From Rheinheimera pleomorphica (GTDB taxonomy: Bacteria > Pseudomonadota > Gammaproteobacteria > Enterobacterales > Alteromonadaceae): DNA of 64,000 bases. The notes beneath the pieces were generated by a model that did no database searches, was not told where the DNA came from, and saw only the letters and a program-made list of their open reading frames with translations. The position numbers and the translations under genes were made by a program. The DNA lies in assembly GCF_011634895.1 (NCBI RefSeq), contig NZ_SIRR01000007.1, positions 62,001 through 126,000 of the forward strand, read 5' to 3'. Shown piece after piece: positions 24,001-32,302 of the stretch. Numbering within the stretch: position 1 is the first letter of the stretch; each line of letters starts with the position of its first letter.

Positions 24001-24921
24001 GGGAATAAAGCGGTTGGGGTGTTATCGGTACAAAGTCCGCGGCCTTATGCCTACAGTCAATCGCAAATTGCGCTGTTGCGCACGCTTGCCAGCTATATCG
24101 CCATTGCCCTGGCCAATGCAGACTCTTATACCCGGTTGCAGGCGACGCAGAAACAGCTGGTTACGCAGGAAAAAATGGCGTCTTTGGGCAGCCTGGTGGC
24201 CGGCGTAGCGCATGAAATTAATACGCCGCTGGGTATCTGTGTTACTGCGGCCAGTCATCTGCAAACAGAACTTAGCCTGCTACAAAGCAGTTATCAGCAG
24301 GGGGGGATGCAAAAAAGTGTATTTGAGCGCTTTTTACTGCAGTTTAACGACGGTTTGCGCATATTGCACAGTAATATCCGCCGGGCGGCCGATCTGGTAC
24401 AAAGTTTTAAACAAATCTCAGTCGATCAGTCAAACGATAGCGTGCGTGATATAGAATTAGTCAGCTATATCGGTGATGTGCTGCTGTCTTTGCAGCCGCA
24501 GTTAAAAAAGTACGGCTGCAATGTCACGCTAAAGGCGCCTGAGCAGTTAAACATGCATACCGATCCCGGGGCGATAGCACAAATATTAACTAACCTGATC
24601 ATGAACAGTCTGCTGCATGGCATTACCGATGTAGCAGAGCCGCAAATTCATTTGCAGCTGCACGTCGAACACACAGAATTGCACTGGCACTACAGCGACA
24701 ACGGCAGTGGCCTGGACGCCGCTAATCTGCAGCGTTTGTTCGATCCGTTTTTCACCACCAAACGGCATCAGGGCGGTACCGGCCTGGGGACTCATATCGT
24801 CTACAATCTGGTTACGGTGCGGTTAAAAGGTCAAATTGACGTCAGTAGCCCACCAGGAGCGGGGTTGCAGTACAGTATTCGTCTGCCTGGTGTTAGGGCG
24901 GCGGATAAATCGTCAGCGTAA
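21037..24921 (+). CDS. Two-component-type beta-propeller sensor histidine kinase with GAF domain
   Basis: 1294 residues from GTG 21037. A signal peptide is followed by about 14 Reg_prop blades (ISAIHQDNQGTIWLGSYGEG is typical), forming two seven-bladed periplasmic propellers, then a Y_Y_Y domain (QYRYRLQGFDRDW), one membrane helix (about 815-835), a coiled coil, a GAF domain, and a kinase core with GVAHEINTPLG (phospho-His 1059) and HATPase GTGLGTHIVYNL. No receiver or DNA-binding domain is fused, unlike the hybrid systems of Bacteroidetes, so a separate response regulator is needed and none is adjacent. The propeller suggests sensing of a polysaccharide fragment or peptide outside the cell. 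Confidence 0.93.
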   Translation: MNTASSRLALLLWLTTVLLVLPSATTAATSAAAAEPVASVYSRFIHLSARHNISPLATAIAQDQAGFLWLGTQHGLYRFDGDNVQLFRAVADDADSLSADWVSALLVAADGRLWIGTRYGGLNLYDPLTQRFSRIALPLLQPDSATVEISAIHQDNQGTIWLGSYGEGLFQWQADSQSLERVELPALVDGVSSRYINDIYAAADGRLWLGSGNAPLRSAAEQTGGLISWQPQSGQLRGYHSANSALPADSVSRIQVGNDNMIWLATYGGGIATVNADGNIALPAQQPAALLQAPVTDLQFDSQHGVWLATYGQGLWYRPAHSEHWQHFSHQPQLAFSLADNNLSRLLFDRQGTLWLLSQAGFSGLSRFAREIRTLPHQADNSALLPAADIFGIDIVSPEQVWLANRQGGVLWFNAITHRLQQHLALPQLAQHSPTLARAVKQDATGQLWVGTDQGLFLLAPAQQHWQRFPLLNASRQPHISVIYQDAKQQLWVGSRGDGVFLLGPDRRVLAHYHPQADIAQYQLPFDAITAITEDYFGAIWLGSTDKGLVRLSAAEMDYWQQHAGSNHGLLFNGIQLLYEQHGQLWVRAGNVDHRVLRDAAKPGRVSGFKAYRSSADDDNIYRSANGFRMLYRNYLLPHGEGYLPLSEAHGLQSTTWIGAWALAQGWLFRGGRYGLDYYQPGRLSAAADPVKVQFTGLSLFNQPVTPASADNDLLPVALPYLSQLRLNYRQDMFSLHFAAPDFVQPQLRQYRYRLQGFDRDWLQTSAGNKVATYTRLPPGRYQFLLASRLPLGLWQHEISLPITVLPPWWMSWWFRLLCIASVLLAVGGWLVQRIRRERTIRKMLKQQVAERTAELEEKHRALQLSYQDMTLLQQLGREITASLDTEQVLLRCHQHLSQMLDAHVLIIGLHREQEHKLEFVFWMENNSLAPVFEISLNNSDALPVVCFRQQQELLVMQRSDFLHYVPCLPEPLYGERMESVLYFPLVVGNKAVGVLSVQSPRPYAYSQSQIALLRTLASYIAIALANADSYTRLQATQKQLVTQEKMASLGSLVAGVAHEINTPLGICVTAASHLQTELSLLQSSYQQGGMQKSVFERFLLQFNDGLRILHSNIRRAADLVQSFKQISVDQSNDSVRDIELVSYIGDVLLSLQPQLKKYGCNVTLKAPEQLNMHTDPGAIAQILTNLIMNSLLHGITDVAEPQIHLQLHVEHTELHWHYSDNGSGLDAANLQRLFDPFFTTKRHQGGTGLGTHIVYNLVTVRLKGQIDVSSPPGAGLQYSIRLPGVRAADKSSA

Positions 24922-24948
24922 GTTGCAAAATTCTTAAATGTCGCTAAA

Positions 24949-24982
24949 ATATCTTTCGTTTTGAAACTTAATCGAAAGATAT
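24949..24982 (+). promoter_or_regulatory. Perfect 10-bp palindrome overlapping the DeoR-type start codon
   Basis: ATATCTTTCG (24949-24958) and CGAAAGATAT (24973-24982) are exact complements 14 bp apart, and the right arm includes the ATG. TTTCG/CGAAA half-sites are typical of DeoR/GlpR-family regulators, so this is a strong candidate autoregulatory operator. Confidence 0.8.
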
Positions 24983-25748
24983 GAATAAACGCAATACTCA
25001 ACAACGCCGGCATCTGATTGTCAGCCAGCTGCAGCAACAGGGCGAACTGTCGGTTGAGCAGCTGGCCGAGCAGTTTCATACCTCAGAAGTGACGATTCGC
25101 AAAGACCTCACTGTGCTGGAGCAGGCCGGATTATTGCTACGCCGCTATGGTGGCGCTGTGCCGGTACCGCAGGACTTTGTCAGCGACAGCAGTTTAGAAA
25201 AGGTTTCAAAACGAAAGCTTGCCATTGCCAAAGCCGCCGCCAGCCTGATCAAAGATCACTACCGCATTATTATCGACAGTGGCCGCACGACTGCCGCCCT
25301 GCTGCCGGAGCTGGCAAGCAAGCGCGGCCTGGTGGTGATGACCAACTCACTGGCCATTGCCAATACGCTGCGCGAGCTGGAAAACGAGCCAACGCTGCTG
25401 ATGACCGGCGGTACCTGGGATCCGCAATCAGAAGCCTTTCAGGGCCAGCTGGCTGAGCAAATGCTGCGCAATTACGACTTTGATCAGCTGTTTATCGGTG
25501 CCGACGGCATCGACCTGGCCCGCGGCACCACCACCTATAATGAGCTGTACAGCTTAAGCCGGGTGATGGCTGAAGTGGCGCGCGAAGTGATCGTCATGCT
25601 GGAGTCTGACAAGCTGGGGCGCAAAATCCACAATCTGGAATTGCCCTGGTCAATGATTAAAGTGCTGGTAACCGATGAAGGCTTAGCCGCAGCAGATGCG
25701 GCACAAATTGAACAACAGGGCGTCAAAGTTATCCGCGTTGCGGTGTAA
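24981..25748 (+). CDS. DeoR-family transcriptional regulator of glmS
   Basis: 255 residues. An N-terminal winged helix (RRHLIVSQLQQQGELSVEQL, then VTIRKDLTVLEQAGLLLRRY) precedes the sugar-phosphate isomerase-like effector domain with DSGRTTAALLPEL, MTGGTWDPQS and FIGADGID. It is 45 bp upstream of glmS and in the same orientation, the usual arrangement in Alteromonadales, so it probably responds to an amino-sugar phosphate and controls glmS and itself. The palindrome over its own start codon supports autoregulation. Confidence 0.92.
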   Translation: MNKRNTQQRRHLIVSQLQQQGELSVEQLAEQFHTSEVTIRKDLTVLEQAGLLLRRYGGAVPVPQDFVSDSSLEKVSKRKLAIAKAAASLIKDHYRIIIDSGRTTAALLPELASKRGLVVMTNSLAIANTLRELENEPTLLMTGGTWDPQSEAFQGQLAEQMLRNYDFDQLFIGADGIDLARGTTTYNELYSLSRVMAEVAREVIVMLESDKLGRKIHNLELPWSMIKVLVTDEGLAAADAAQIEQQGVKVIRVAV

Positions 25749-25793
25749 ACGCCCTGCTATAACCAATACGATTTTAAATTCTGGAGAAGACAT

Positions 25794-27623
25794 ATGTGTG
25801 GCATAGTTGGCGCAGTAGCGCAGCGTGATGTAGTAGACATTCTGGTAGAAGGCCTGCGCCGGTTAGAATACCGCGGTTATGACTCGGCCGGTGTGGCAGT
25901 GGTCACCGAAAGCGGCGAATTAACCCGGCTGCGCCGTTTAGGTAAGGTAAAAGAGTTATCTGATGCCGTTGCTGCCCAGCCGGTTAGCGGCGGTACTGGT
26001 ATTGCTCACACCCGTTGGGCTACGCACGGCGAGCCAAGCGAGCGCAACGCCCACCCGCACGTGTCCAGCAACATTACCGTGGTGCATAACGGCATTATCG
26101 AAAACCACGCTGTGCTTCGTGAAGCGTTAAAAGCCAAAGGTTATGTGTTTACCTCGGACACCGACACCGAAGTTATTGCCCATTTAGTGGAAGAAGAGTT
26201 AAAAGCCGCCAGTTCACTGTTAGCGGCGGTGCAAGCCACGGTTAAGCAGTTACATGGCGCTTACGGCACCGTATTAATGGATAAAACCGATAGCAGCCGC
26301 GTAGTGGTGGCCCGTTCTGGCAGCCCGCTGGTCATTGGCCTGGGTATCGGTGAGAACTTTATCGCCTCTGATCAGCTGGCGCTGCTGCCGGTAACGCGCC
26401 GTTTTATCTTCTTAGAAGAAGGCGACGTGGCCGAAATTACCCGTCACAGCGTGGCCATTTTCGATAAAGACGGCAAGCCGGTAGAGCGTGAAGTGCACGA
26501 GTCTAACGTTAGCTACGACGCCGGCGACAAAGGCCAGTACCGCCACTTTATGCTTAAAGAAATTTACGAGCAGCCGCATGCTATTAACAACACGCTGGAA
26601 GGCCGTTTAAGCGCCGATTCTGTGCTGGACGAAACCTTTGGTAACGGCGCTGCCGAACTGTTCAAACAAGTAAAACACGTGCAAATCGTCGCCTGTGGTA
26701 CCAGTTACCATTCCGGTATGGTGGCACGCTACTGGTTAGAGTCGTTAGGCGGCATTTCCTGTAACGTTGAAATCGCCTCAGAGTTTCGTTACCGCAAATC
26801 GTTCGTACAGCCAAACAGCCTGCTGGTCAGCATTTCGCAATCCGGCGAAACCGCCGACACCTTAGCCGCGCTGCGCTTAGCCAAAGAAGCCGGCTATTTG
26901 GGCAGCTTAACCATCTGTAACGTGGCGGGCTCATCACTGGTACGTGAGTCAGATCTCGCCTTTATGACCCGCGCTGGCGCTGAAATCGGTGTCGCCTCCA
27001 CCAAAGCCTTTACTACTCAGTTGGTAGGCCTGGCCATGCTGACGATGGCCATTGGTAAGTACAACGGCCTAACCGCGGCGCAGCAACGTGAATTGACCGA
27101 CGCCTTAAAGAGCCTGCCTGCCAAGCTAGAGCAAACCTTAACTTTAGCGCCGCAAATTGAAGCGTTGGCCGAAGAGTTTGCCGACAAGCACCACTCGCTG
27201 TTCTTAGGCCGTGGCGATCAATACCCGATTGCAATGGAAGGCGCGTTAAAGCTAAAAGAAATTTCGTACATTCACGCTGAAGCCTATGCCGCCGGCGAGT
27301 TAAAGCACGGCCCGCTGGCGCTGATTGACGCAGAAATGCCGATTATCGTGGTCGCACCGAATAATGAGCTGTTAGAAAAGCTGCAATCTAACGTCGAAGA
27401 AGTGCGCGCCCGCGGCGGTATTTTATACGTCTTCGCCGACGCCGATGCCAAATTCCAGTCTGACGCCACTATGCGGGTAATTAACGTGCCACACGTCGCC
27501 GACATCCTGGCACCTATCGTCTACACCCTGCCACTGCAACTGCTGAGCTACTACGTCGCCATTATCAAAGGCACCGACGTAGACCAGCCACGCAACCTGG
27601 CGAAGAGTGTAACGGTAGAATAA
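25794..27623 (+). CDS. glmS: Glutamine--fructose-6-phosphate aminotransferase
   Basis: 609 residues, standard length. Cys2 of [10 protein letters not shown] is the glutaminase nucleophile once Met is removed; [13 protein letters not shown] and NGIIENH motifs complete that domain. Two SIS domains follow ([16 protein letters not shown] and [16 protein letters not shown]), ending in the invariant LAKSVTVE. It makes glucosamine-6-phosphate from fructose-6-phosphate and Gln, the first committed step to UDP-GlcNAc. GGAGAAGAC is the ribosome site. A terminator follows; no glmS ribozyme is visible, as expected outside Firmicutes. Confidence 0.98.
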   Translation: MCGIVGAVAQRDVVDILVEGLRRLEYRGYDSAGVAVVTESGELTRLRRLGKVKELSDAVAAQPVSGGTGIAHTRWATHGEPSERNAHPHVSSNITVVHNGIIENHAVLREALKAKGYVFTSDTDTEVIAHLVEEELKAASSLLAAVQATVKQLHGAYGTVLMDKTDSSRVVVARSGSPLVIGLGIGENFIASDQLALLPVTRRFIFLEEGDVAEITRHSVAIFDKDGKPVEREVHESNVSYDAGDKGQYRHFMLKEIYEQPHAINNTLEGRLSADSVLDETFGNGAAELFKQVKHVQIVACGTSYHSGMVARYWLESLGGISCNVEIASEFRYRKSFVQPNSLLVSISQSGETADTLAALRLAKEAGYLGSLTICNVAGSSLVRESDLAFMTRAGAEIGVASTKAFTTQLVGLAMLTMAIGKYNGLTAAQQRELTDALKSLPAKLEQTLTLAPQIEALAEEFADKHHSLFLGRGDQYPIAMEGALKLKEISYIHAEAYAAGELKHGPLALIDAEMPIIVVAPNNELLEKLQSNVEEVRARGGILYVFADADAKFQSDATMRVINVPHVADILAPIVYTLPLQLLSYYVAIIKGTDVDQPRNLAKSVTVE

Positions 27624-27641
27624 TTTACGCTTAAAAATAAT

Positions 27642-27677
27642 AAGGCCATCAACAGTTTACTGTGATGGCCTTTTTTA
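27642..27677 (+). terminator. Rho-independent terminator of glmS
   Basis: AAGGCCATCA (27642-27651) pairs with TGATGGCCTT (27663-27672) and is followed by a T tract. Confidence 0.92.
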
Positions 27678-27750
27678 TTGCCATTTTCCCAGCTTGGCTC
27701 AGTAAACCAAGCTGCTACAATCAAAATTCCACAGCGTTAAGGCAGCAAAC

Positions 27751-27984
27751 ATGACTACCTTATTTGAACAAGTACTGGCGTCCAGTAAAAGCCTGACAGC
27801 AGATGAGCGCGCCAGATTGGCGCATGCGCTGATCGCCAGCCTCGATCAGCAACAGGATGACGATGCCGAACAGCAGTGGCTGGCAACAACTGAGCACCGT
27901 GTAGGCGAAATTGAAGCTGGTTATGTAGCTGCTGTGTCGTGGCAGGATATAAAAAAGCAGTTGGGTAAAGACCTAGCTGAATGA
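27751..27984 (+). CDS. Addiction-module antitoxin (TIGR02574-like)
   Basis: 77 residues, acidic, opening FEQVLASSKSLTADERARLA with the LxxLxADERxxLAxxLIxSLD pattern of the small addiction-module component family that pairs with RelE/ParE toxins. Its stop overlaps the toxin start (ATGA), the usual translational coupling. Role: neutralise the toxin and probably repress the operon, although no separate DNA-binding domain is evident. Confidence 0.85.
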   Translation: MTTLFEQVLASSKSLTADERARLAHALIASLDQQQDDDAEQQWLATTEHRVGEIEAGYVAAVSWQDIKKQLGKDLAE

Positions 27985-28277
27985 CACCGCTTAAGTTTCA
28001 CCCCGCGGTCTATCAGGATATTGCCGATGCCTACAACTGGTATCAATTGCAGTTAGATGGCCTGGGTGATGACTTTATCAACGAGCTGGAGTCAGCCTAC
28101 AGTTTAATAAGCCAAATGCCACAAAGCTGGCCCAAATTTGGTAAAAAGGCCCGCCGTTTTCTACTGCATCGTTTTCCATTTGCCGTAGTGTACTTTCCAT
28201 TTAATAACGAGCTATATGTAGTTGCCGTAATGCACCAAAGCCGCAGACCAGGTTTCTGGCACAGTCGTAAAGCTTAA
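27981..28277 (+). CDS. RelE/ParE-superfamily toxin
   Basis: 98 residues with the ParE/RelE fold pattern: FHPAVYQDIADAYNWYQLQ, GLGDDFINELESAYSLI, then FPFAVVYFPFNNELYVVAVM and a C-terminal HQSRRPGFWHSR. The final His/Arg-Pro-xxW segment is typical of the ParE branch paired with TIGR02574 antitoxins. Target (gyrase or mRNA) cannot be told from sequence. Overlaps the antitoxin by four bases. Confidence 0.87.
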   Translation: MTPLKFHPAVYQDIADAYNWYQLQLDGLGDDFINELESAYSLISQMPQSWPKFGKKARRFLLHRFPFAVVYFPFNNELYVVAVMHQSRRPGFWHSRKA

Positions 28278-28368
28278 GCCTTTACACCACACTGCCCTTG
28301 TACCAAAAATCGTTTTGCTTTTTGTATAACCAAGTTTAGGGTATTAAGAAATTAAAAGGATTTACATA

Positions 28369-28821
28369 TTGATTGCCAAATTTAAGACTTTCCATGCCTT
28401 GTTTTTGCTGTCATTACTGACTCTGGCGTCATGTACACCGACAAAATACGTCGATATCAGTGACTATGTCAGATTTAGCGCTTTCATCGGTAAAAACATC
28501 AGCACAAAGATTGAAACTGAAGCCTTAGGCGTTACTTTTGGCTCAATAAGAGATCAGAAAATAGATTACGTTTATATTGTTCCAGAGCCTAACTTCTCTG
28601 GTCCAGAAGTGCTATCAAGAACTAACGTTGCTGCTGGCTCTATGTTCAAAATTACCGGTGTTTACGGCAGTAACTCCATTTTTTTCACAAATCGTTTTTA
28701 CTTTAAAGTCGTTACTGATGACAGGCCCAACTCGTCTGAGTCCTTTTATCTGATTGAATTTAACGATTCCGAACTGGGAAACAATGCCGGGCTGGATAGC
28801 AGAGTTTTTCATTTTGAATAA
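28369..28821 (+). CDS. Putative lipoprotein of unknown function
   Basis: 150 residues from a TTG start behind AAAAGGA. The signal ends LLSLLTLASC, a lipobox with Cys near residue 22, followed by a mature domain of alternating beta-strand segments (KIETEALGVTFGSI, DYVYIVPEPNF). I do not recognise a family. Base composition is more AT-rich than the flanking housekeeping genes and it lies between two toxin-antitoxin pairs, which suggests an accessory origin. Confidence 0.6.
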   Translation: MIAKFKTFHALFLLSLLTLASCTPTKYVDISDYVRFSAFIGKNISTKIETEALGVTFGSIRDQKIDYVYIVPEPNFSGPEVLSRTNVAAGSMFKITGVYGSNSIFFTNRFYFKVVTDDRPNSSESFYLIEFNDSELGNNAGLDSRVFHFE

Positions 28822-28858
28822 TCGGGTTCGGACAAACTTAACGTTTGTTGTTGTAATC

Positions 28859-28963
28859 TCACCAAATCGCTTGCTTTGACATTGCCAGCCACATAATAAT
28901 TAGCACTGTGGCTGGCAGGGTAATAAGCGCCAGATTGGTAAAGCCTTTATGGTAAAACTTCAC
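28859..28963 (-). pseudogene. Possible C-terminal remnant of a small membrane protein
   Basis: From GTG 28963 a 34-residue frame reads MKFYHKGFTNLALITLPATV and continues LIIMWLAMSKQAIW to a TGA. The same frame extends upstream as APPTPRQQALV with no start before a stop. It looks like the last transmembrane helix of a lost gene, but could be a real tiny membrane protein. Confidence 0.3.
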
Positions 28964-29156
28964 CAAGGCCTGCTGGCGCGGTGTTGGCGGAGCACTTGCG
29001 CTACTCTTTTATTTCTTGTTCAATGATCGCTGTTGTTCATTCGCAATGAACAAGTTTCTTTGATGAACACATTTTTTTTGCTTGATGGATTTAGTTTGAC
29101 GATACGATAAACATGTATAGAAAACGCAATAATCTATATATGTCCGGCCTGAAATG

Positions 29157-29179
29157 TATAGAAAATAACGTTTTCTATA
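29157..29179. repeat. TATAGAAAA palindrome with an extra half-site
   Basis: TATAGAAAA (29157-29165) and TTTTCTATA (29171-29179) flank TAACG. A further half-site TATAGAAAAC lies at 29116-29125. Such an array resembles a regulator-binding region, yet it lies at the 3' side of the toxin gene rather than at a known promoter. Confidence 0.5.
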
Positions 29180-29194
29180 TGAATGGTAAAATGC

Positions 29195-29482
29195 CTAATT
29201 ACTATCAGATAGCCGCATCCTGCTACTGATCACCGCTAATACTTCAATTTGATCAGGCTTGATGTAATAGATGATTCGATAGTCGCGGTACAGCACTTCG
29301 CGGATTTGTGTTTGGTTGTACTCGGGGACAACCCGACCGGATAATGGGTGGTCAGCAATTTGTGCTGAGCGGCGGGTAATTTCATCAACGGTTTTTAGTG
29401 CATACACAGCCGAATCAGCGGCGATGTAATGAAATATGGCATCAAGGTGTTCAGCGGCGTTATCGGTCCAAAGCACCTTCAT
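29195..29482 (-). CDS. RelE/ParE-superfamily toxin
   Basis: 95 residues with ParE-type pattern: VLWTDNAAEHLDAIFHYIA, DEITRRSAQIADHPLSGRVV, VLYRDYRIIYYIKPDQIEVL. Downstream partner of the antitoxin at 29492 (9-bp gap). The PLSGR and the Tyr-Arg-Ile-Ile-Tyr-Tyr strand are hallmarks of this family. It probably inhibits gyrase or translation when the antitoxin decays. Confidence 0.87.
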   Translation of the reverse strand: MKVLWTDNAAEHLDAIFHYIAADSAVYALKTVDEITRRSAQIADHPLSGRVVPEYNQTQIREVLYRDYRIIYYIKPDQIEVLAVISSRMRLSDSN

Positions 29483-29491
29483 GTGTTGACC

Positions 29492-29680
29492 TTATTGCGT
29501 TAAACCATATTTCTTGCGGATTTCATGCACCGATTGCAGTTTGCCTTGCTCGCTATCGCTAAGGCCTTGTTCGATGGCCTGACGCACATAAATCTGCTCC
29601 ATTAAATCTTCCCAGGTGGCATCGGCGGGCAACTGGTCGATCAGTTTGTGGGCTTCATCTTTTCTTAACGGGCTTGGCAT
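29492..29680 (-). CDS. Antitoxin of a ParE-type module
   Basis: 62 residues, mostly helical (LRKDEAHKLIDQLPADATWE, then DLMEQIYVRQAIEQGLSD), acidic, just upstream of the toxin. It belongs to a loosely conserved group of small antitoxins with an AIEQGLxDxExG motif shared with other ParD/RelB-like partners. Starts at ATG 29680 with a GGAGAATTAACT site. Confidence 0.82.
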   Translation of the reverse strand: MPSPLRKDEAHKLIDQLPADATWEDLMEQIYVRQAIEQGLSDSEQGKLQSVHEIRKKYGLTQ

Positions 29681-29761
29681 AGTTAATTCTCCGGCAGAGG
29701 CTTAATTGTTAGCCGCTTTATGTTGAAAAGCAATGTTTAAACCGGCATCGAATTATTGCTA

Positions 29762-30103
29762 TCAATCATCCCGCGTCAGCACTTCCAGCAGTTCTATCTC
29801 AAACACCAGATTGCTGTTCGGTGGGATCATAGTGCCAATCTGCCGCTCGCCGTAGGCCAGTGCCGCCGGTACCCAGAGTTTGCGTTTGCCGCCGGTTTTC
29901 ATGCCTTTTAAGCCTAGAATCCAGCCCTGAATAACGCGGTTGTTGCTTAGCACTATTTGAAACGGCTCGCCGCGCTTGTAGGAGGAATCAAACTCGGTGC
30001 CATCTTCTAACCAGCCGCGGTAATGCGCGGTGATTAGCGCGCCACGCTCGGCGGCTTTGCCGGTGCCTTCGATGATATCTTTAATTTTTACTTCAGCAGT
30101 CAT
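29762..30103 (-). CDS. FKBP-type peptidyl-prolyl cis-trans isomerase
   Basis: 113 residues, a single FKBP domain without signal peptide: ITAHYRGWLEDGTEFDSSYK, FQIVLSNNRVIQGWILGLKG and PPNSNLVFEIELLEV are the canonical strands, with Trp and Phe of the active site in place. Cytosolic proline isomerase and chaperone of the small FkpB-like/FKBP12-like type. Single gene. Confidence 0.93.
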   Translation of the reverse strand: MTAEVKIKDIIEGTGKAAERGALITAHYRGWLEDGTEFDSSYKRGEPFQIVLSNNRVIQGWILGLKGMKTGGKRKLWVPAALAYGERQIGTMIPPNSNLVFEIELLEVLTRDD

Positions 30104-30181
30104 AATGCTTACGGCATTTATTTGTTTTGCCGCAGTATAACGTGTAGGTAGGGCGGTTTGTTAGTAAAAAAGCGGGTATTA

Positions 30182-30364
30182 TCAGTGTGCTGTGGCAGAA
30201 ACAACAAGGGCGTAATCTTTCGAGTTACGCCCTTTGCGGTTGTATGAGCCTTTGCCCTTTTTCGCTTTCACTATTTTAGTTTGAAACAACTTACTGGTAA
30301 CTAATGCCTTAATCGCATTGTCGCGGATCTCACCGCGGCCATGCTCGGCGGCTGCTTTGGCCAT
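30182..30364 (-). CDS. arfA: Alternative ribosome-rescue factor A
   Basis: 60 residues from ATG 30364 behind AGGAGGAAAAT. The ArfA signature is clear: GEIRDNAIKALVTSKLFQTK followed by VKAKKGKGSYNRKGRNSKDY. ArfA recruits RF2 to ribosomes stalled on stop-less mRNA when tmRNA fails. As in other arfA genes the end of the frame holds a strong hairpin (30206-30234), expected to yield truncated messages so that ArfA accumulates only when trans-translation is impaired. Confidence 0.92.
   Translation of the reverse strand: MAKAAAEHGRGEIRDNAIKALVTSKLFQTKIVKAKKGKGSYNRKGRNSKDYALVVSATAH
30206..30234 (-). promoter_or_regulatory. Intragenic hairpin of arfA
   Basis: AAGGGCGTAA and TTACGCCCTT are perfect 10-bp arms around a 9-base loop, located inside the last 18 codons of arfA. 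In known arfA genes this hairpin causes termination or RNase III cleavage before the stop codon, giving a non-stop mRNA. Confidence 0.8.
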
Positions 30365-30621
30365 ATTTTCCTCCTGATTAAAAACCGCTCGCAGTGTACC
30401 TGCGGCTTTAGGTTGTCGCAACAGGCATAAGTTCCGTTTTAAGCCAGGTTACAGCGCGTATTTTGTCATGTTACCAAGTTGGCTACGTTACACTGGCGTT
30501 ATGGATCAATCTTTTTTATCGATAGAGTGGCGCAGTTTTATTCAATAGATTCGATAACTCTTTGCCGCTATAGTGCCTGAAACTGCGCACGTCCGGTGCG
30601 TGACATTGTGGAGTAAGCGGT

Positions 30622-32271
30622 ATGCAGGATACTAAGTCAATGACCGTAGCGATGCGGCTTGGTCTGGGGTTTGGCGTGATCCTTGTGCTAATGCTGAGCC
30701 TGACCTTATTTGGTGTGCAGCGGGTGAGTCAGATCAACAAAACCCTGACCGATATTACTGAAGTAAACTCGGTGAAACAGCGCTATGCCATTAATTTTCG
30801 TGGCAGTGTGCATGACAGAGCCATAGCGCTGCGCGATGTTACTTTGGTACCCAACTTATCAGCGTTGCCGGCGGTGCAGGCAGAAATAAGCCGGCTGGAA
30901 ACGTTCTATCAGGCATCGCGCCAACCGATGGACCAGTTGTTTCAATCGGTAGCAGGTATCAGTGTTGAGGAGCGGCAGTTGCTTGAGGCGATCCATCAGG
31001 TTGAACGCCGTGCTCAGCCACTGGCGGCTGAAGTGATCCGTTTGCGCCAGCAAGGCCAGCAGGCGCAGGCTCAGCAGCTATTGTTGCAGCAAATGAGCCC
31101 GGCCTTCGTTGACTGGCTGGCCAGTATCAATGCGTTTATTGATTTTCAGGAGCAAAAAAATCAGCAGGCGACCGACTATGCCCGCAGCGTGGCGGCCGGT
31201 TTTGCAATGTCTATGGTGTTACTGACCCTGCTGGCCATTGTTATTGGCGGTGGTACGGCCTGGTACATTAGCCGTTATTTACGTCAGGCACTGGGAGGTG
31301 AGCCGGCTGTGGCGGCCGGCGTGGTAAGCCAGATTGCCGGTGGCGATCTCACCACGGCTATTGGCCAATGCCCGCCAAACAGTATGCTGGCTGCCGTGGC
31401 GCAGATGCAGCAACAGCTGCGGCAAACCCTGCAAAAGGTCATAGATGCTGCCGGTACAGTCTCTGTGCAGTCGACCGAGTTGGATCTGGCGTCAAAAGAA
31501 GCCTTACACGCTGCTGAATTGCAGGCTTCATCGTCTACCGCCTCTGCTGCCAGCATTGAGCAAATGACGGTCAGCCTGAACAATGTGGCTAATACGGTGC
31601 AGCAAACAGAAGAAAATTCGCAAAAAACGGCGGCGTTATCAGCACAGGGTGCCAGCCTGGTGCAAGATGCCGCGGCAGAAATTGCTGAAGTGGCGGCGAC
31701 AGTACAGCAATCGGCTGAACAAATCAGCAGCTTGCAGCAGCGCTCAAAAGATATTGCCGGTATTGCTGGTGTTATTCGCAGTATTGCCGAGCAAACCAAT
31801 TTACTGGCGCTAAATGCTGCTATTGAAGCTGCCAGAGCCGGCGAGTCTGGCCGTGGCTTTGCGGTCGTTGCCGATGAAGTACGGCAGCTGGCTGAGCGCA
31901 CCAGCAAGGCAACCAATGAAATTGCCGCTATGATCCAACTGGTGCAGGATGAAACCCAGCAGGCGGTGCAGGCGATGGAAACCTCGGCACCGCGGGTTAG
32001 CCAGGGGTTAGCGCTGGCGAATCAGGCGGCGGCGATGTTACAGCAAATCCGCAGCCAGGCTGACGATTCGCTGCATAATGTCAAAGATGTGTCGCGCTCT
32101 ACCACTGAGCAATTTGCTGCGGTGCGTGAGCTGGCCCAACACATTGAGCAAATAGCGTCGATGTCGCGCGAAACCGCAGTGGCTATGCAGCAAAACCGCG
32201 GTGTGGTGGCAGCATTGCAGCAGGTAGCGCAGGGCTTAAGCGGCCAGGTTAGCCGGTTTAAAACCAGTTAG
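30622..32271 (+). CDS. Methyl-accepting chemotaxis protein
   Basis: 549 residues: membrane helix 1 ([20 protein letters not shown]), a periplasmic four-helix-bundle sensor (about 35-190), helix 2 ([21 protein letters not shown]), a short HAMP-like region and the signalling bundle with the hairpin tip [20 protein letters not shown] and [17 protein letters not shown]. The ligand is not predictable. No C-terminal NWETF-type CheR-binding pentapeptide is present. Single gene downstream of arfA on the opposite strand. Confidence 0.95.
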   Translation: MQDTKSMTVAMRLGLGFGVILVLMLSLTLFGVQRVSQINKTLTDITEVNSVKQRYAINFRGSVHDRAIALRDVTLVPNLSALPAVQAEISRLETFYQASRQPMDQLFQSVAGISVEERQLLEAIHQVERRAQPLAAEVIRLRQQGQQAQAQQLLLQQMSPAFVDWLASINAFIDFQEQKNQQATDYARSVAAGFAMSMVLLTLLAIVIGGGTAWYISRYLRQALGGEPAVAAGVVSQIAGGDLTTAIGQCPPNSMLAAVAQMQQQLRQTLQKVIDAAGTVSVQSTELDLASKEALHAAELQASSSTASAASIEQMTVSLNNVANTVQQTEENSQKTAALSAQGASLVQDAAAEIAEVAATVQQSAEQISSLQQRSKDIAGIAGVIRSIAEQTNLLALNAAIEAARAGESGRGFAVVADEVRQLAERTSKATNEIAAMIQLVQDETQQAVQAMETSAPRVSQGLALANQAAAMLQQIRSQADDSLHNVKDVSRSTTEQFAAVRELAQHIEQIASMSRETAVAMQQNRGVVAALQQVAQGLSGQVSRFKTS

Positions 32272-32302
32272 GCAGTAAAAAGCTGGCGCTACCGGTTGGT
32301 TG

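Larger units (their letters stand above)
28822..29194. other. Gene-poor stretch between lipoprotein and toxin-antitoxin pair
   Basis: This 373-bp stretch contains a minus-strand fragment described separately and, near its right end, the TATAGAAAA palindrome. No other coding potential is seen. The AT-rich right half (28990-29190) differs from its surroundings. Confidence 0.5.

Noticed and set aside
25749..25793. glmS ribozyme or riboswitch
   Set aside because: Only 45 bp separate the regulator and glmS, too short for the ribozyme, and the family is typical of Firmicutes.
31284..31916. 210-codon frame antisense to the chemoreceptor
   Set aside because: Long Ala/Ser/Cys-rich shadow of a helical protein gene on the other strand; no family and no ribosome site.
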